Positions 8,682 to 17,724 are shown, numbered from the stretch's first letter. The stretch: 64,000 nt of DNA from Flavobacterium agricola (GCF_025919725.1 NZ_CP081495.1:2542001-2606000); one strand, 5' to 3'. Made by a program: numbers and translations. The notes: a model not told the origin generated them from the sequence alone.

Positions 8682-9593
8682 TTAAAAATAACCTTGTTTT
8701 TTGCGATCTTCCATTGCTGCTTCAGAAATTCTGTCGTCAATTCTGGTTTCGCCACGTTCGCTGGTTTTAGAAGCCATAATTTCGCTAATAATATCATCAA
8801 TAGAATGCGCTTCTGAGGCAACTGCTGCAGTACATGTCATATCGCCCACGGTGCGGTAACGTACATTTTCATTGGTAATAATATCGCTTTCTTCAATAAC
8901 CACAAATTCGTTTGTTGCTAATAATTGGTTTTGAACGTGAATAACCTCTCGGTTGTGTGTGAAGTAAATAGAAGGTAATTGAATGTTTTCGCGCTTAATG
9001 TAGTTCCAAATATCTAATTCGGTCCAGTTGCTAATCGGGAAAGCTCTTACGTTTTCGCCTTTGCTAATTTTTCCGTTATATAAGTTCCACAATTCTGGGC
9101 GTTGTAATTTAGGATCCCAACCGCCAAATTCGTCACGAACCGAGAATATACGCTCTTTCGCACGTGCTTTTTCTTCGTCACGGCGAGCACCTCCAATACA
9201 ACAATCCAATTCAAATTCTTCAATGGTTTCTAAAAGCGTGTACGTTTGTAAAGCATTACGGCTTGCAAACTTACCTTTAGCTTCTTTTAAACCTTGGCGT
9301 TTAATGGTATCTTCAACTTTTCTAACAATTAGTTTTTCACCAATTTGCTCGGCCAGTTTGTCTCTAAATTGTAAAACTTCCGGAAAGTTATGTCCGGTAT
9401 CAATATGAATTAATGGAAAAGGGAATTTTCCTGGTTTAAAGGCTTTAAGTGCTAAATGCACCAAAGTTATACTATCTTTTCCGCCACTAAAAAGCAATGC
9501 CGGGCGTTCAAATTGCCCTGCAACTTCTCTAAATATATGAATTGATTCAGATTCTAATTGATCTAAATAATCTAGTTCGTATTTTGTACTCAT
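8682..9593 (-). CDS. cysD: Sulfate adenylyltransferase subunit 2
   Basis: CysD is the catalytic subunit making APS from ATP and sulfate; it is a PP-loop ATPase. From the chosen start (ATG at 9593, MSTKYELDYLDQLESESIHI) the protein is 303 residues, which is the family length. The PP-loop reads LLFSGGKDSITLVHLALKA, followed by HIDTGHNFPE and GGARRDEEKARAKER. The frame stays open upstream to 9707, but that would overlap cysH by over 110 bp and add residues with no CysD homology, so I reject the longer start. One base separates it from the cysH stop codon, so translation is probably coupled. Confidence 0.96.
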   Translation of the reverse strand: MSTKYELDYLDQLESESIHIFREVAGQFERPALLFSGGKDSITLVHLALKAFKPGKFPFPLIHIDTGHNFPEVLQFRDKLAEQIGEKLIVRKVEDTIKRQGLKEAKGKFASRNALQTYTLLETIEEFELDCCIGGARRDEEKARAKERIFSVRDEFGGWDPKLQRPELWNLYNGKISKGENVRAFPISNWTELDIWNYIKRENIQLPSIYFTHNREVIHVQNQLLATNEFVVIEESDIITNENVRYRTVGDMTCTAAVASEAHSIDDIISEIMASKTSERGETRIDDRISEAAMEDRKKQGYF

Positions 9594-9594
9594 G

Positions 9595-10305
9595 TTATTT
9601 ATGTATATGTAGTCCACATTCTTTTTTTGATGCATCTTCCCACCACCAACGGCCGGCTCTAAAATCTTCGCCTTCCTGAATTGCACGCGTACATGGTGCA
9701 CAGCCAATGCTCACAAAACCTTTTTTGTGCAAGCTGTTGTATGGAATTTGGTTGTTGGTAATAAATTCTTGAACCTGATCGGTTGTCCAGAATAAAATAG
9801 GATTGAATTTTATAATTTGATGCGTTTCATCCCATTCAAAAACCGGAATATCTTTTCTGTTTGGTGAATGTTCAGCACGCAATCCGGTTATCCAAACTTG
9901 TTTACCTTGTATTGCTTGGTTTAACGGAATTACTTTACGGATGTTACAACATTGCTTTCTGTTTTCTACCGATTGATAAAATGAATCGGGCCCTTTTTCG
10001 GTTAAAAAAGCACTTAATTCTGCTGCGGGTGGGGTATAGGTTTTAATTTTTACTTTGTACTTGGCTACGGTTCTGTTCCACGTTTCATACGTTTGTTCAA
10101 ACAAACGCCCGGTATCTAAAGTAAAAATTTCTACAGGTTCATTTTTTAGTAAAAAAGTGATTGCCTGATCTTCATAACTAAAGCTTGTAGAGAAAACAAT
10201 TTCAGAAAAATGTTGTGTTAAATAGGCTATTTGTTGTTGAAAATCAAGTTTGTCGATGCCTTGTTCTAACAACGCATCGTATTTGGTTTTTAATACGGTA
10301 TTCAT
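9595..10305 (-). CDS. cysH: Assimilatory (phospho)adenylyl-sulfate reductase, 4Fe-4S APS-reductase type
   Basis: The enzyme reduces activated sulfate to sulfite in the cytoplasm. The cysteine set CC (residues 119-120, KQCCNIRK) plus CxxC (202 and 205, GCAPCTR) is the signature of the iron-sulfur APS reductases. The catalytic Cys is in the C-terminal ECGLHIHK. I use the ATG at 10305 (236 residues); a GTG one codon upstream is also possible. It is the first gene of the cysHDN-permease operon. The promoter upstream has TTG at 10351-10353, a 19-bp spacer and TATATTTG at 10324-10331 (minus strand), with a palindrome over the -33 box. Confidence 0.94.
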   Translation of the reverse strand: MNTVLKTKYDALLEQGIDKLDFQQQIAYLTQHFSEIVFSTSFSYEDQAITFLLKNEPVEIFTLDTGRLFEQTYETWNRTVAKYKVKIKTYTPPAAELSAFLTEKGPDSFYQSVENRKQCCNIRKVIPLNQAIQGKQVWITGLRAEHSPNRKDIPVFEWDETHQIIKFNPILFWTTDQVQEFITNNQIPYNSLHKKGFVSIGCAPCTRAIQEGEDFRAGRWWWEDASKKECGLHIHK

Positions 10306-10323
10306 CACGTAAGTTTATATATA

Positions 10324-10362
10324 CAAATATATAAATTCTATAAGTTATACCAAAATGGTATA
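10324..10362 (-). promoter_or_regulatory. cysH operon promoter with overlapping palindromic operator
   Basis: Read on the minus strand, TTG (10353-10351), 19 bases and TATATTTG (10331-10324) match the Bacteroidota TTG-N(17-23)-TAnnTTTG consensus. The perfect inverted repeat TATACCA-AAA-TGGTATA at 10346-10362 covers the -33 element. That geometry suits a repressor, and the adjacent Rrf2-family gene is the natural candidate. Binding is inference. Confidence 0.7.
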
Positions 10363-10387
10363 GTTTTAATGCAAAAAAAATAGATGA

Positions 10388-10801
10388 TTAGCCTTTTATA
10401 AAGGCTTCAAGGGTTGCTTGCATCATGCTAGCACGGGTTTCGTCACGAATAATAATTAATTGTTTGCGTAAATAACAAGTTGCTTCGTCTAAACAATCAT
10501 CACATTTTTCGTAATAATTTAATGAAACGCAAGGCGTAAGAGAAATTGGACCGTCAAAAATACGGTATAAATCGGCCAGAGAAACTTCTGAAGGATGTTT
10601 AAGTAAGTAATATCCGCCGCCAATGCCTTGTTTGCTGTTTACTAATTTCCAGCGTTTTAATTCTAACAAAATTTGCTCCAAAAATTTTTTTGGAATATTT
10701 TCTTTTTCGGCAATATGTGCTGTAGTTAAACTGCCTTGTTGGTAGTTTCTTGCCAAGCAAACCATTGCTTTTAATGCGTATTTACATTTTTTAGAAATCA
10801 T
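10388..10801 (-). CDS. Rrf2 family transcriptional regulator
   Basis: The 137-residue protein has the Rrf2 winged helix at its N-terminus (KCKYALKAMVCLAR, then AHIAEKENIPKKFLEQILLEL and the wing GGYYL), as in CymR, IscR and NsrR. After the dimer helix there are four cysteines in CVSLNYYEKCDDCLDEATC, more than CymR has, so metal or Fe-S cluster sensing is possible. It lies upstream of the cysHDN-permease operon on the same strand. A 17-bp palindrome at the cysH promoter is a likely target. I infer it controls sulfur assimilation; the effector is unknown. Confidence 0.9.
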   Translation of the reverse strand: MISKKCKYALKAMVCLARNYQQGSLTTAHIAEKENIPKKFLEQILLELKRWKLVNSKQGIGGGYYLLKHPSEVSLADLYRIFDGPISLTPCVSLNYYEKCDDCLDEATCYLRKQLIIIRDETRASMMQATLEAFIKG

Positions 10802-10817
10802 AACTTTGTTTTAGAAT

Positions 10818-10834
10818 TGCTGTTTGTTACAGCA
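10818..10834. promoter_or_regulatory. Inverted repeat in the rrf2 leader
   Basis: TGCTGT-TTGTT-ACAGCA is a perfect 6-bp inverted repeat between the rrf2 start codon and a minus-strand TAGCTTTG promoter-like element at 10846-10853. It could be an autoregulatory site or a small mRNA hairpin. It does not resemble the cysH palindrome. Confidence 0.35.
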
Positions 10835-10900
10835 CATTGCTAGGACAAAGCTAACAAATTTATTTGTATTAAAACGATGAAGTACGTGGTTTGGTTTGAT

Positions 10901-11209
10901 TTAACGAATTAGTTCTAAAAAATACGAGGTTGGTGTGTTTTGGTACAATGTTATTTTAATTTGAATATCTGGATCGCCTGGATATTTAACTACTTCGTAC
11001 AAACGTAAGCTATCAATTGTAGTTGCATTTTCATTTTTTTGGGAATCAAATTTTGCATCTGGATATTCGTTTTTTACATCGTTTAAAAATGAATCTGCAT
11101 GAATTCCGGCTAAAGAAATTGCTTCGTTTTCTGGTTTGTCATAGCCATAAATACTTCCTTTAAATATGCTGTTTATTGCATATTGCTTTTGACTTAATGT
11201 AATATTCAT
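10901..11209 (-). CDS. Hypothetical protein, 102 residues
   Basis: I do not recognise this protein. It is a small soluble chain with no signal peptide, no membrane segment and no cysteines, and it alternates polar and hydrophobic residues toward a beta-rich C-terminus (IQIKITLYQNTPTSYFLELI). It begins at an ATG and is flanked by a terminator of the preceding gene upstream and by the rrf2 leader downstream, so it is probably a single-gene unit. The frame is believable because of codon usage and the absence of any competing frame. Confidence 0.6.
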   Translation of the reverse strand: MNITLSQKQYAINSIFKGSIYGYDKPENEAISLAGIHADSFLNDVKNEYPDAKFDSQKNENATTIDSLRLYEVVKYPGDPDIQIKITLYQNTPTSYFLELIR

Positions 11210-11273
11210 AATAAATGGTTTAAATTGTATTTAAATGTACGTTTTGTTAAAGACAAAATAGGACGTTACAAAA

Positions 11274-11299
11274 AAAAGAAAGCAAAATGCTTTCTTTTA
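11274..11299 (-). terminator. Terminator after the YiiX-like gene
   Basis: AAAGAAAGC-AAAAT-GCTTTCTTT stem followed on the minus strand by a long T-run. It overlaps the stop codon of the upstream gene. Confidence 0.8.
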
Positions 11300-11938
11300 A
11301 TTTATTCGTTTTAATGTAATTTTATTATCTAAACTCATGCCGCCGGGGTTACAACCTGGTTGTTCTTCTGGAATTTCGATGCCTTGTTTTTTAAAATGAG
11401 TAACCCAAATTGGAAAATAATCTGCAGAATTTGGTTCTTTGTACGTCATCGGAAATAATTGAAAAAACGGTTGATTGTTATTGGCAGTTAAAAATGCATC
11501 GTAAATTAATTCTGAACAATAATATTTTCCGTTGTTGTATATAAAATCACTATCGTACGGAATGCCTAATTGGTTTTCTGAAAAAGTTAAAGCGTTTGGA
11601 ATTAACTTTTGGTATTCGGGTAATAATTCTCCAACATAAATCGGATCTTTAGAATAAGCCAAAAATGTTTTTATGGGTGTTTTAACAACGGCCTTGCCAA
11701 TGGCTTCGTAAACAAAAGTTTCTCCGTTTTGTACCACAACCAATCCCATATGATTAAACTTTTCGTTATTATATCCTTGCGTAACCGCATTTATGGCATC
11801 GCACATTGGTCCGCAATTGATGTTAATAAATAATAAATCGCCGTTTTTAAACGAATGGTTTTGTGCTGTAAAAAGCTGAGTTAGCAATAACGCAAGTAAG
11901 AAAATTATTTTTTGAAAGATGTTTTTTATAACAGACAT
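11297..11938 (-). CDS. YiiX/YebB-like permuted papain-fold cysteine hydrolase, exported
   Basis: The 213 residues begin with a signal peptide (FQKIIFLLALLLTQLFTA), so the protein is probably periplasmic. The mature part fits the YiiX/YebB branch of NlpC/P60 enzymes with permuted order: the His comes first (FNHMGLVV, His63) and the Cys later (YYCSELIYDAF, Cys141). Family members are thought to cleave amide or peptide bonds in cell-wall or lipid-linked substrates; the substrate here is unknown. The C-terminus contains a proline-rich stretch (EIPEEQPGCNPGG). It stands alone between truB and a small hypothetical gene, each unit ending in its own hairpin. Confidence 0.82.
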   Translation of the reverse strand: MSVIKNIFQKIIFLLALLLTQLFTAQNHSFKNGDLLFININCGPMCDAINAVTQGYNNEKFNHMGLVVVQNGETFVYEAIGKAVVKTPIKTFLAYSKDPIYVGELLPEYQKLIPNALTFSENQLGIPYDSDFIYNNGKYYCSELIYDAFLTANNNQPFFQLFPMTYKEPNSADYFPIWVTHFKKQGIEIPEEQPGCNPGGMSLDNKITLKRIN

Positions 11939-11960
11939 GATTGTAATCGATTTAAATTGA

Positions 11961-11987
11961 AAAAAGAAGCTTATTCAGCTTCTTTAT
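11961..11987 (-). terminator. Terminator after truB
   Basis: AAAGAAGCT-GAATA-AGCTTCTTT hairpin with a T-tract on the minus strand, overlapping the truB stop codon. Confidence 0.75.
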
Positions 11988-12690
11988 AATTGGGGTTATA
12001 TGTTTTTTCAAAATCAAGAGGATGCACGGCATCGTTAACCGAATACGCTCCAATTTTTGTTCGGCGTAAAGCAGTTAAATGTGCTCCCGATTGTAAAGCT
12101 TTTCCGAAATCGTAAGCTAATGATCGAATATAAGTTCCTTTGCTGCAAACTACTCTAAAATCTATTTCAGGTAAGGCAACGCGGGTAATTTCGAAAGTCA
12201 TAATTTCAACTTTGCGTGCTGCAACTTCAATTTCTTCTCCTGCGCGAGCATGTTCGTACAAACGTTTGCCATCTTTTTTAATGGCAGAAAATACAGGTGG
12301 AAACTGATCGATTTCTCCAAGAAACGTTTGGCGTGCTTGTTCAATCAATTCATCTGTAATATGTTCGGTTGCAAAAGTTTCGTTTATTTCGGTTTCTAAA
12401 TCGTACGATGGTGTGGTTGCACCAACGGTAATGGTGCCGGTATATTCTTTAATTTGCCCTTGTAATTCAGAAATTCGTTTGGTGAATTTGCCCGTGCAAA
12501 TAATTAATAAACCTGATGCTAACGGATCTAACGTTCCGGCGTGCCCAATTTTAAATTTTTTAGGTAATCCTAAGTTTTTAATTAAGGCATATTTTACTTT
12601 GTTAACAGCCTGAAAAGAACTCCAAGTTAAGGGCTTGTCGAGTAATAAAATTTGACCTTCTTGAAATTCTTCTGGAGATAATTTTGTCAT
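11971..12690 (-). CDS. truB: tRNA pseudouridine(55) synthase
   Basis: TruB makes pseudouridine 55 in the T-loop of tRNAs. The catalytic motif GHAGTLDPLASGLL places the nucleophile Asp at residue 55. The late motif CSKGTYIRSLAYDFGKAL is also typical. At 239 residues it is the short type without a full PUA domain, as usual in Bacteroidota. It is 3 bp downstream of uppP and is the last gene of the ftsX-DUF3098-uppP-truB run, closed by a hairpin at its 3' end. Confidence 0.97.
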   Translation of the reverse strand: MTKLSPEEFQEGQILLLDKPLTWSSFQAVNKVKYALIKNLGLPKKFKIGHAGTLDPLASGLLIICTGKFTKRISELQGQIKEYTGTITVGATTPSYDLETEINETFATEHITDELIEQARQTFLGEIDQFPPVFSAIKKDGKRLYEHARAGEEIEVAARKVEIMTFEITRVALPEIDFRVVCSKGTYIRSLAYDFGKALQSGAHLTALRRTKIGAYSVNDAVHPLDFEKTYNPNYKEAE

Positions 12691-12693
12691 TAT

Positions 12694-13497
12694 TTATTTT
12701 AAAAATGTATATAGGATTACAAAAACTCCTACAATAGAACAATAGATTGAAAAATATTTAAGCTTGGCTTTTTTAACAAATTCAATCATCCATTTACAAG
12801 CAAATAAGCCCGAAATAAATGCAGCTAAAAAACCACAAGCTAAAGGTAAAATATCAAAAGTTAATGCAGCTTCTGCTTTAGATGCATCTAAATATTCTTT
12901 AGCAGCAGCACCAATTATTAAAGGCAAAACCATTAAAAACGAAAAGCGGGCTGCTTTAGCTTTATCATCGCTCAAAATGATTGATGTTGAAATGGTTGAT
13001 CCTGATCTCGAAATTCCGGGTAGCAACGCAGCAACAGCTTGTGCTAAACCAATAATTATAGAATCTTTATAACTAATATCTTTTCCTGTGCTTTTTGCTT
13101 TATCGGCTATGTACAATAAGGTTGCGGTAATTAATAGCATAAAACCAACTAAGCGCAGGTTAGAAAATAATTCTTCTAGCGTATCTTTTAAAAACAGTCC
13201 AACAATTACTGCTGGAATCATAGAAAGAATAATTTTTAAAGAAAACTGCGTTTGTTCGTTCCATTTAAACTGAAACAAACCTTTTATAATTTCTAAAATA
13301 TCTTTTCTGAAAACCACAATGGTGCTTAATGCTGTTGCAAAGTGCAAAATAATGGCAAACATTAAGTTTTGGTCTTCTTCGTATTTTAATCCTAAAATTT
13401 CTTGTGCAATTACAATGTGCCCGCTCGATGACACAGGTAAAAATTCGGTTAATCCTTGTACAATACCAACAATTATGGCTTTAATAACTTCAATCAT
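12694..13497 (-). CDS. uppP: Undecaprenyl-diphosphatase
   Basis: UppP (BacA) removes a phosphate from undecaprenyl diphosphate so that the lipid carrier for peptidoglycan and other envelope polymers can be reused. It is an inner-membrane protein with about eight helices and 267 residues. Both signature loops are present: GLTEFLPVSSSGH near residue 20 and the second-half LPGISRSGSTIS. Overproduction is known to give bacitracin tolerance in this family. It overlaps the DUF3098 gene by one base and precedes truB by 3 bp, so the block is very likely co-transcribed. Confidence 0.97.
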   Translation of the reverse strand: MIEVIKAIIVGIVQGLTEFLPVSSSGHIVIAQEILGLKYEEDQNLMFAIILHFATALSTIVVFRKDILEIIKGLFQFKWNEQTQFSLKIILSMIPAVIVGLFLKDTLEELFSNLRLVGFMLLITATLLYIADKAKSTGKDISYKDSIIIGLAQAVAALLPGISRSGSTISTSIILSDDKAKAARFSFLMVLPLIIGAAAKEYLDASKAEAALTFDILPLACGFLAAFISGLFACKWMIEFVKKAKLKYFSIYCSIVGVFVILYTFLK

Positions 13498-13736
13498 TAC
13501 TTCACTTTCTGTTTAGCAAAAATAGAATATACGCAAATAGCAAAGCCCAATAAAACTATTGTTGGTGCTAAGTGAATGCGTCTAAAGCTAAAAATAGCGT
13601 CGCTGTAAACTTCTGGGTTGTCGCTACCGCCGCCAATCATTAATATAAAACCAAGGGCAATGGCAACAATACCACCAATTAGAATTTTATACTGATATGC
13701 AGAAAATAACAGATTCTGTTTTGTTTCTTTTTCCAT
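13497..13736 (-). CDS. DUF3098 family small membrane protein
   Basis: This 79-residue protein has two predicted membrane helices (ILIGGIVAIALGFILMIGGG and PTIVLLGFAICVYSIFA) joined by a short polar loop containing SDNPEVYSDAIFSFRRI. That pattern and its place between ftsX and uppP match the DUF3098 proteins of Bacteroidota. The function is unknown. The conserved position suggests a link to division or envelope synthesis, which is inference only. The stop overlaps the uppP start by one base. Confidence 0.88.
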   Translation of the reverse strand: MEKETKQNLLFSAYQYKILIGGIVAIALGFILMIGGGSDNPEVYSDAIFSFRRIHLAPTIVLLGFAICVYSIFAKQKVK

Positions 13737-13741
13737 AAAAA

Positions 13742-14617
13742 TTAATATAAATCGTCTGTACGTAAATTTAAAAATCGTTGTGTTGCAAAAAAGGTACTAA
13801 CAAAGGTGATAAAAAAGCCGAATAAAAGTACGCCTACAAAAACAATAGCCATAGCGCCATAATCTTGCAATATGCCTAAACTCGGAAACCATTTGTTTAC
13901 ATAAACCAATAAAATAATTAGGCCAATAATTGCTAGTACAGAACCTATTAAACCCAATAATAAGCTGCGCTTAATAAAAGGTTTGCGAATAAAGGCTTTG
14001 GTTGCACCTACCATTTGCATGGTTTTAATTACAAATCGGTTAGAATATATAGATAAACGCAGCGCGCTGTTAATTAACAGCATAGAAATTACCATAAAAA
14101 TACCGCTAATAATTAAGGTCCAGTAGGTAATGCGTTTAATATTTTCGTTAGCTAAATCAACCAAACGTTTGTCGTAAATAACTTCGGCAATATGCGGGTT
14201 GTTTTTAAAATCGGCTTCAATTTGTGCTAAGCTATCGCTTTCTACATAAGCACCTAATAAATTTAAATCAAATGAATTTGGTAACGGATTCATTCCTAAA
14301 AACTGCATAAAATCTTCGCCTACAATATCTTTATTGTTTGCCGCTGCTTCTTCTTTAGAAATAAATACATAACCTTTTAAGTAGTTTTTACTTGCCAATT
14401 CTGCATCAAAAGCTTTAAGAATAGAATCGTTCGCTTCATCTTTAAAATAAACCGACATCGGAATCTTTTCTTTAAAATTATTCGATATTTTTTCTGAATG
14501 AATTAAAAACAAGCCCAAAGCGCCCAGTAAAAAAAGCACTAAAAAAATACTAATTACTACAGAAAAGTAGGATGAAATTAATCTTCGTCGCTGAAACTTG
14601 TCGTATGATGATGCCAT
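13742..14617 (-). CDS. ftsX: Cell division protein FtsX (ABC-type permease)
   Basis: FtsX works with the ATPase FtsE at the septum, passing a signal across the membrane to peptidoglycan hydrolases. The 291-residue chain has an N-terminal helix (about 20-40), a periplasmic domain of about 130 residues, and then three C-terminal helices with the family loop MQMVGATKAFIRKPF. No ftsE is adjacent, which is common in this phylum. It heads the ftsX-DUF3098-uppP-truB block, with only 5 bp before the DUF3098 gene. The 180 bp upstream are shared with divergent leuS. Confidence 0.93.
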   Translation of the reverse strand: MASSYDKFQRRRLISSYFSVVISIFLVLFLLGALGLFLIHSEKISNNFKEKIPMSVYFKDEANDSILKAFDAELASKNYLKGYVFISKEEAAANNKDIVGEDFMQFLGMNPLPNSFDLNLLGAYVESDSLAQIEADFKNNPHIAEVIYDKRLVDLANENIKRITYWTLIISGIFMVISMLLINSALRLSIYSNRFVIKTMQMVGATKAFIRKPFIKRSLLLGLIGSVLAIIGLIILLVYVNKWFPSLGILQDYGAMAIVFVGVLLFGFFITFVSTFFATQRFLNLRTDDLY

Positions 14618-14798
14618 TATTATTAAATTTGAACTGTAAAAATATTAAAGATTTTTGTAACTAAAGCAGATTGTGTGGCTTAAAGTTTTTACATTAATAC
14701 AATAAGCGTAAATTTGCACTTTATGATGTGTTACAAGTACCACAACTTAAACACAAAAATATACAAAAAATTCCGTTTAAATACGATAAAAAATACTC

Positions 14799-17627
14799 AT
14801 GAAATATAATCCAAACGAAATCGAAGCCAAGTGGCAAAAGTACTGGAGCGATAACCAAACGTTTCAAGCAGTTAATAACGCAGCTAAACCTAAGTATTAT
14901 ATTTTAGACATGTTTCCTTATCCATCAGGAGCAGGTTTACACGTAGGGCATCCGTTAGGTTATATTGCCTCAGATATTTATTCGCGTTACAAACGCCATC
15001 AGGGGTTTAACGTACTGCATCCGCAAGGTTATGATTCTTTTGGATTACCGGCAGAGCAATATGCTATTCAAACCGGCCAACATCCGGCTATTACTACCGA
15101 AACTAATATTAATCGCTACCGCGAACAATTAGATAAACTTGGATTTAGTTTTGATTGGAGCCGTGAAGTACGCACATCAACGCCAGAATATTACAAACAT
15201 ACGCAATGGATTTTTATTGAGTTGTTTAATTCTTGGTATAATAAAGATACCGATAAGGCCGAAAACATTTCAACTTTAGTTGCGCTTTTTGAACAAAACG
15301 GAAATGCAAATGTTCATGCTGTTGCAGATGATAATATTCCTGTTTTTACAGCTGCACAATGGCAAGCTTATACAGCAGACGAAAAAGAAAGCATTTTATT
15401 AAAATACCGTTTAACGTATTTAGCAGAAACCGAAGTTAACTGGTGCCCGGCATTAGGAACGGTTTTAGCTAATGACGAAATAATTAACGGGCTTTCAGAG
15501 CGCGGAGGGCATCCGGTTATTCGCAAAAAAATGACGCAATGGTCGATGCGAATTTCTGCTTATGCAGAGCGCTTGTTACAAGGTTTAGAAACTATTGATT
15601 GGTCTGAATCTATTAAAGAATCGCAACGCAATTGGATTGGTAAGTCGGTTGGTGCATCAGTAACTTTTAAAGTTAAAGATGCTGATGCTGAAATAGAAGT
15701 TTTTACCACACGCCCCGATACCATCTTTGGCGTGAATTTTATGACTTTAGCTCCAGAACATGAATTGGTAGCTCAACTTACTACAGCAGAACAAAAGGAT
15801 GCCGTACAAGCTTACGTTACTGCAACAGCTAAACGCTCGGAACGCGAACGTATGACCGATGTTAAAACCATTACTGGGGTATTTACTGGTGCGTATGCAG
15901 AACATCCGTTTACCAAACAACCTGTAGCAATTTGGATTGGCGATTATGTATTAGCAGGATACGGAACCGGAGCAGTTATGGCTGTACCTTGTGGTGACGA
16001 ACGTGATTATGCGTTTGCTAAACATTTTGCAGGCCAAAAAGGCATGCCAGAAATTGTAAATATTTTTAATCAAGATATTTCAGAAGGTGCCTATACCGAA
16101 AAAGATGGTTTTGAATTAATTAATTCTGACTTTTTAAACGGTTTAGATTATAAAGCTGCTTTGCCTAAAGCAATTGAAGCTTTAGAACAAATTGGCCAAG
16201 GTAAGGCAAAAGTAAATTACCGCTTGCGTGATGCAGTTTTTTCACGTCAGCGTTATTGGGGTGAACCATTTCCGGTATATTATGTAAACGGATTACCTAA
16301 AATGATTGATCCAAAACATTTACCAATTGTTTTACCCGAAGTAGAAAAGTATTTACCAACAGAAGACGGACAGCCACCATTAGGTAACGCATCTGTTTGG
16401 GCTTGGAACACCGAAACAAATCAAGTTGTTGCTAATACAGAAATTAACAACAAAACTATCTTTCCGCTAGAATTAAATACTATGCCAGGTTGGGCTGGTT
16501 CTTCTTGGTACTGGTTGCGTTATATGGATGCGCAAAATGAAACCGAATTTGCAAACCCAGATGCAATAGCATATTGGGAAAACGTAGATTTATACATTGG
16601 TGGTAACGAGCACGCAACGGGACATTTATTATATTCTCGTTTTTGGAACAAGTTTTTAAAAGATCGTGGTTTTGTTGCAGCGGAAGAACCGTTTAAAAAA
16701 CTGATAAACCAAGGTATGATTTTAGGTACTTCAGCACTTGTTTACCGCATTGAAGGTACTAACACGTTTGTATCTAAAGGAAAAATTGGTGATCATAAAG
16801 TACAACCTATTCATGCTGATGTTGCTTTAGTTAACGCATCGTCTGAATTAGATATTGAAGGATTTAAAGCTTGGCGCCCTGATTTTGCTAATGCAGAATT
16901 TATTTTAGAAGATTCTGGTAAATACATTGTAGGGCATGAAGTAGAAAAAATGTCTAAATCTAAATTCAATGTTGTAAATCCAGACGATATTGCTAACGAA
17001 TTTGGAGCAGATACATTACGTTTATACGAAATGTTTTTAGGTCCGTTAGAACAAGCTAAACCATGGAATACTGCTGGAATTACAGGCGTTTTTGGTTTCC
17101 TTAAAAAACTTTGGAAGTTGTATGCTGATGATAACGGAATTGTTATTACAGATGAGGAGCCAACTAAAGAAATGTATAAAACCTTACATAAAACCATTAA
17201 AAAAGTAACTGAAGATATTGAAAACTTTTCTTTCAATACCTCAGTTTCTCAGTTCATGATTTGTGTAAACGAATTGGCACAACAAAAATGCCATCACCGT
17301 GCTATTTTAGAACCTTTAGCTATTTTAGTTTCTCCATATGCACCGCACATTGCTGAAGAATTATGGAGCATGTTAGGACATCAAGAATCTATTGCTTACG
17401 CAGCTTTTCCTAAATTTGATGCTTCGTATTTAGTAGAATCTGAAAAAGAATATCCGGTGTCGTTCAACGGTAAAATGCGTTTCACTATTACTTTACCTTT
17501 AGATTTATCGGTTCAGGAAATAGAAAAAATAGTTATGGCAGACGAAAGAACGCAAGCGCAACTGCAAGGGCGCGAACCTAAAAAAGTAATTATTGTACCA
17601 GGTAAAATTATAAACATTGCCGGTTAA
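14799..17627 (+). CDS. leuS: Leucine--tRNA ligase
   Basis: This class Ia synthetase charges leucine tRNAs. The HIGH region reads PYPSGAGLHVGHPLGY near residue 45, the KMSKS loop reads EVEKMSKSKFNVVNPDD near 715, and the CP1 editing domain lies between (TTRPDTIFGVNF). At 942 residues it is longer than the roughly 860-residue E. coli enzyme, with insertions after the HIGH part, as is common in Flavobacteria. A TAAATTTG promoter-like box lies at 14709-14716. The gene ends at a clear hairpin and is transcribed alone, divergently from ftsX. Confidence 0.98.
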   Translation: MKYNPNEIEAKWQKYWSDNQTFQAVNNAAKPKYYILDMFPYPSGAGLHVGHPLGYIASDIYSRYKRHQGFNVLHPQGYDSFGLPAEQYAIQTGQHPAITTETNINRYREQLDKLGFSFDWSREVRTSTPEYYKHTQWIFIELFNSWYNKDTDKAENISTLVALFEQNGNANVHAVADDNIPVFTAAQWQAYTADEKESILLKYRLTYLAETEVNWCPALGTVLANDEIINGLSERGGHPVIRKKMTQWSMRISAYAERLLQGLETIDWSESIKESQRNWIGKSVGASVTFKVKDADAEIEVFTTRPDTIFGVNFMTLAPEHELVAQLTTAEQKDAVQAYVTATAKRSERERMTDVKTITGVFTGAYAEHPFTKQPVAIWIGDYVLAGYGTGAVMAVPCGDERDYAFAKHFAGQKGMPEIVNIFNQDISEGAYTEKDGFELINSDFLNGLDYKAALPKAIEALEQIGQGKAKVNYRLRDAVFSRQRYWGEPFPVYYVNGLPKMIDPKHLPIVLPEVEKYLPTEDGQPPLGNASVWAWNTETNQVVANTEINNKTIFPLELNTMPGWAGSSWYWLRYMDAQNETEFANPDAIAYWENVDLYIGGNEHATGHLLYSRFWNKFLKDRGFVAAEEPFKKLINQGMILGTSALVYRIEGTNTFVSKGKIGDHKVQPIHADVALVNASSELDIEGFKAWRPDFANAEFILEDSGKYIVGHEVEKMSKSKFNVVNPDDIANEFGADTLRLYEMFLGPLEQAKPWNTAGITGVFGFLKKLWKLYADDNGIVITDEEPTKEMYKTLHKTIKKVTEDIENFSFNTSVSQFMICVNELAQQKCHHRAILEPLAILVSPYAPHIAEELWSMLGHQESIAYAAFPKFDASYLVESEKEYPVSFNGKMRFTITLPLDLSVQEIEKIVMADERTQAQLQGREPKKVIIVPGKIINIAG

Positions 17628-17641
17628 TATTAATAAAACAA

Positions 17642-17670
17642 AAAGCCACTGATTTTCAGTGGTTTTTTAA
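17642..17670 (+). terminator. leuS terminator
   Basis: CCACTGA-TTT-TCAGTGG hairpin followed by six Ts, directly after the leuS stop. Confidence 0.85.
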
Positions 17671-17724
17671 TTTTTAAGCAGAACAATTGTTTTGTAAATT
17701 TGTTGTGTAATTAATGTGCTAAAA

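Noticed and set aside
9594..9707. Longer start for cysD, with 38 extra N-terminal residues
   Set aside because: It would overlap cysH by over 110 bp, and the extra residues are only the other-frame reading of the conserved cysH 3' end.
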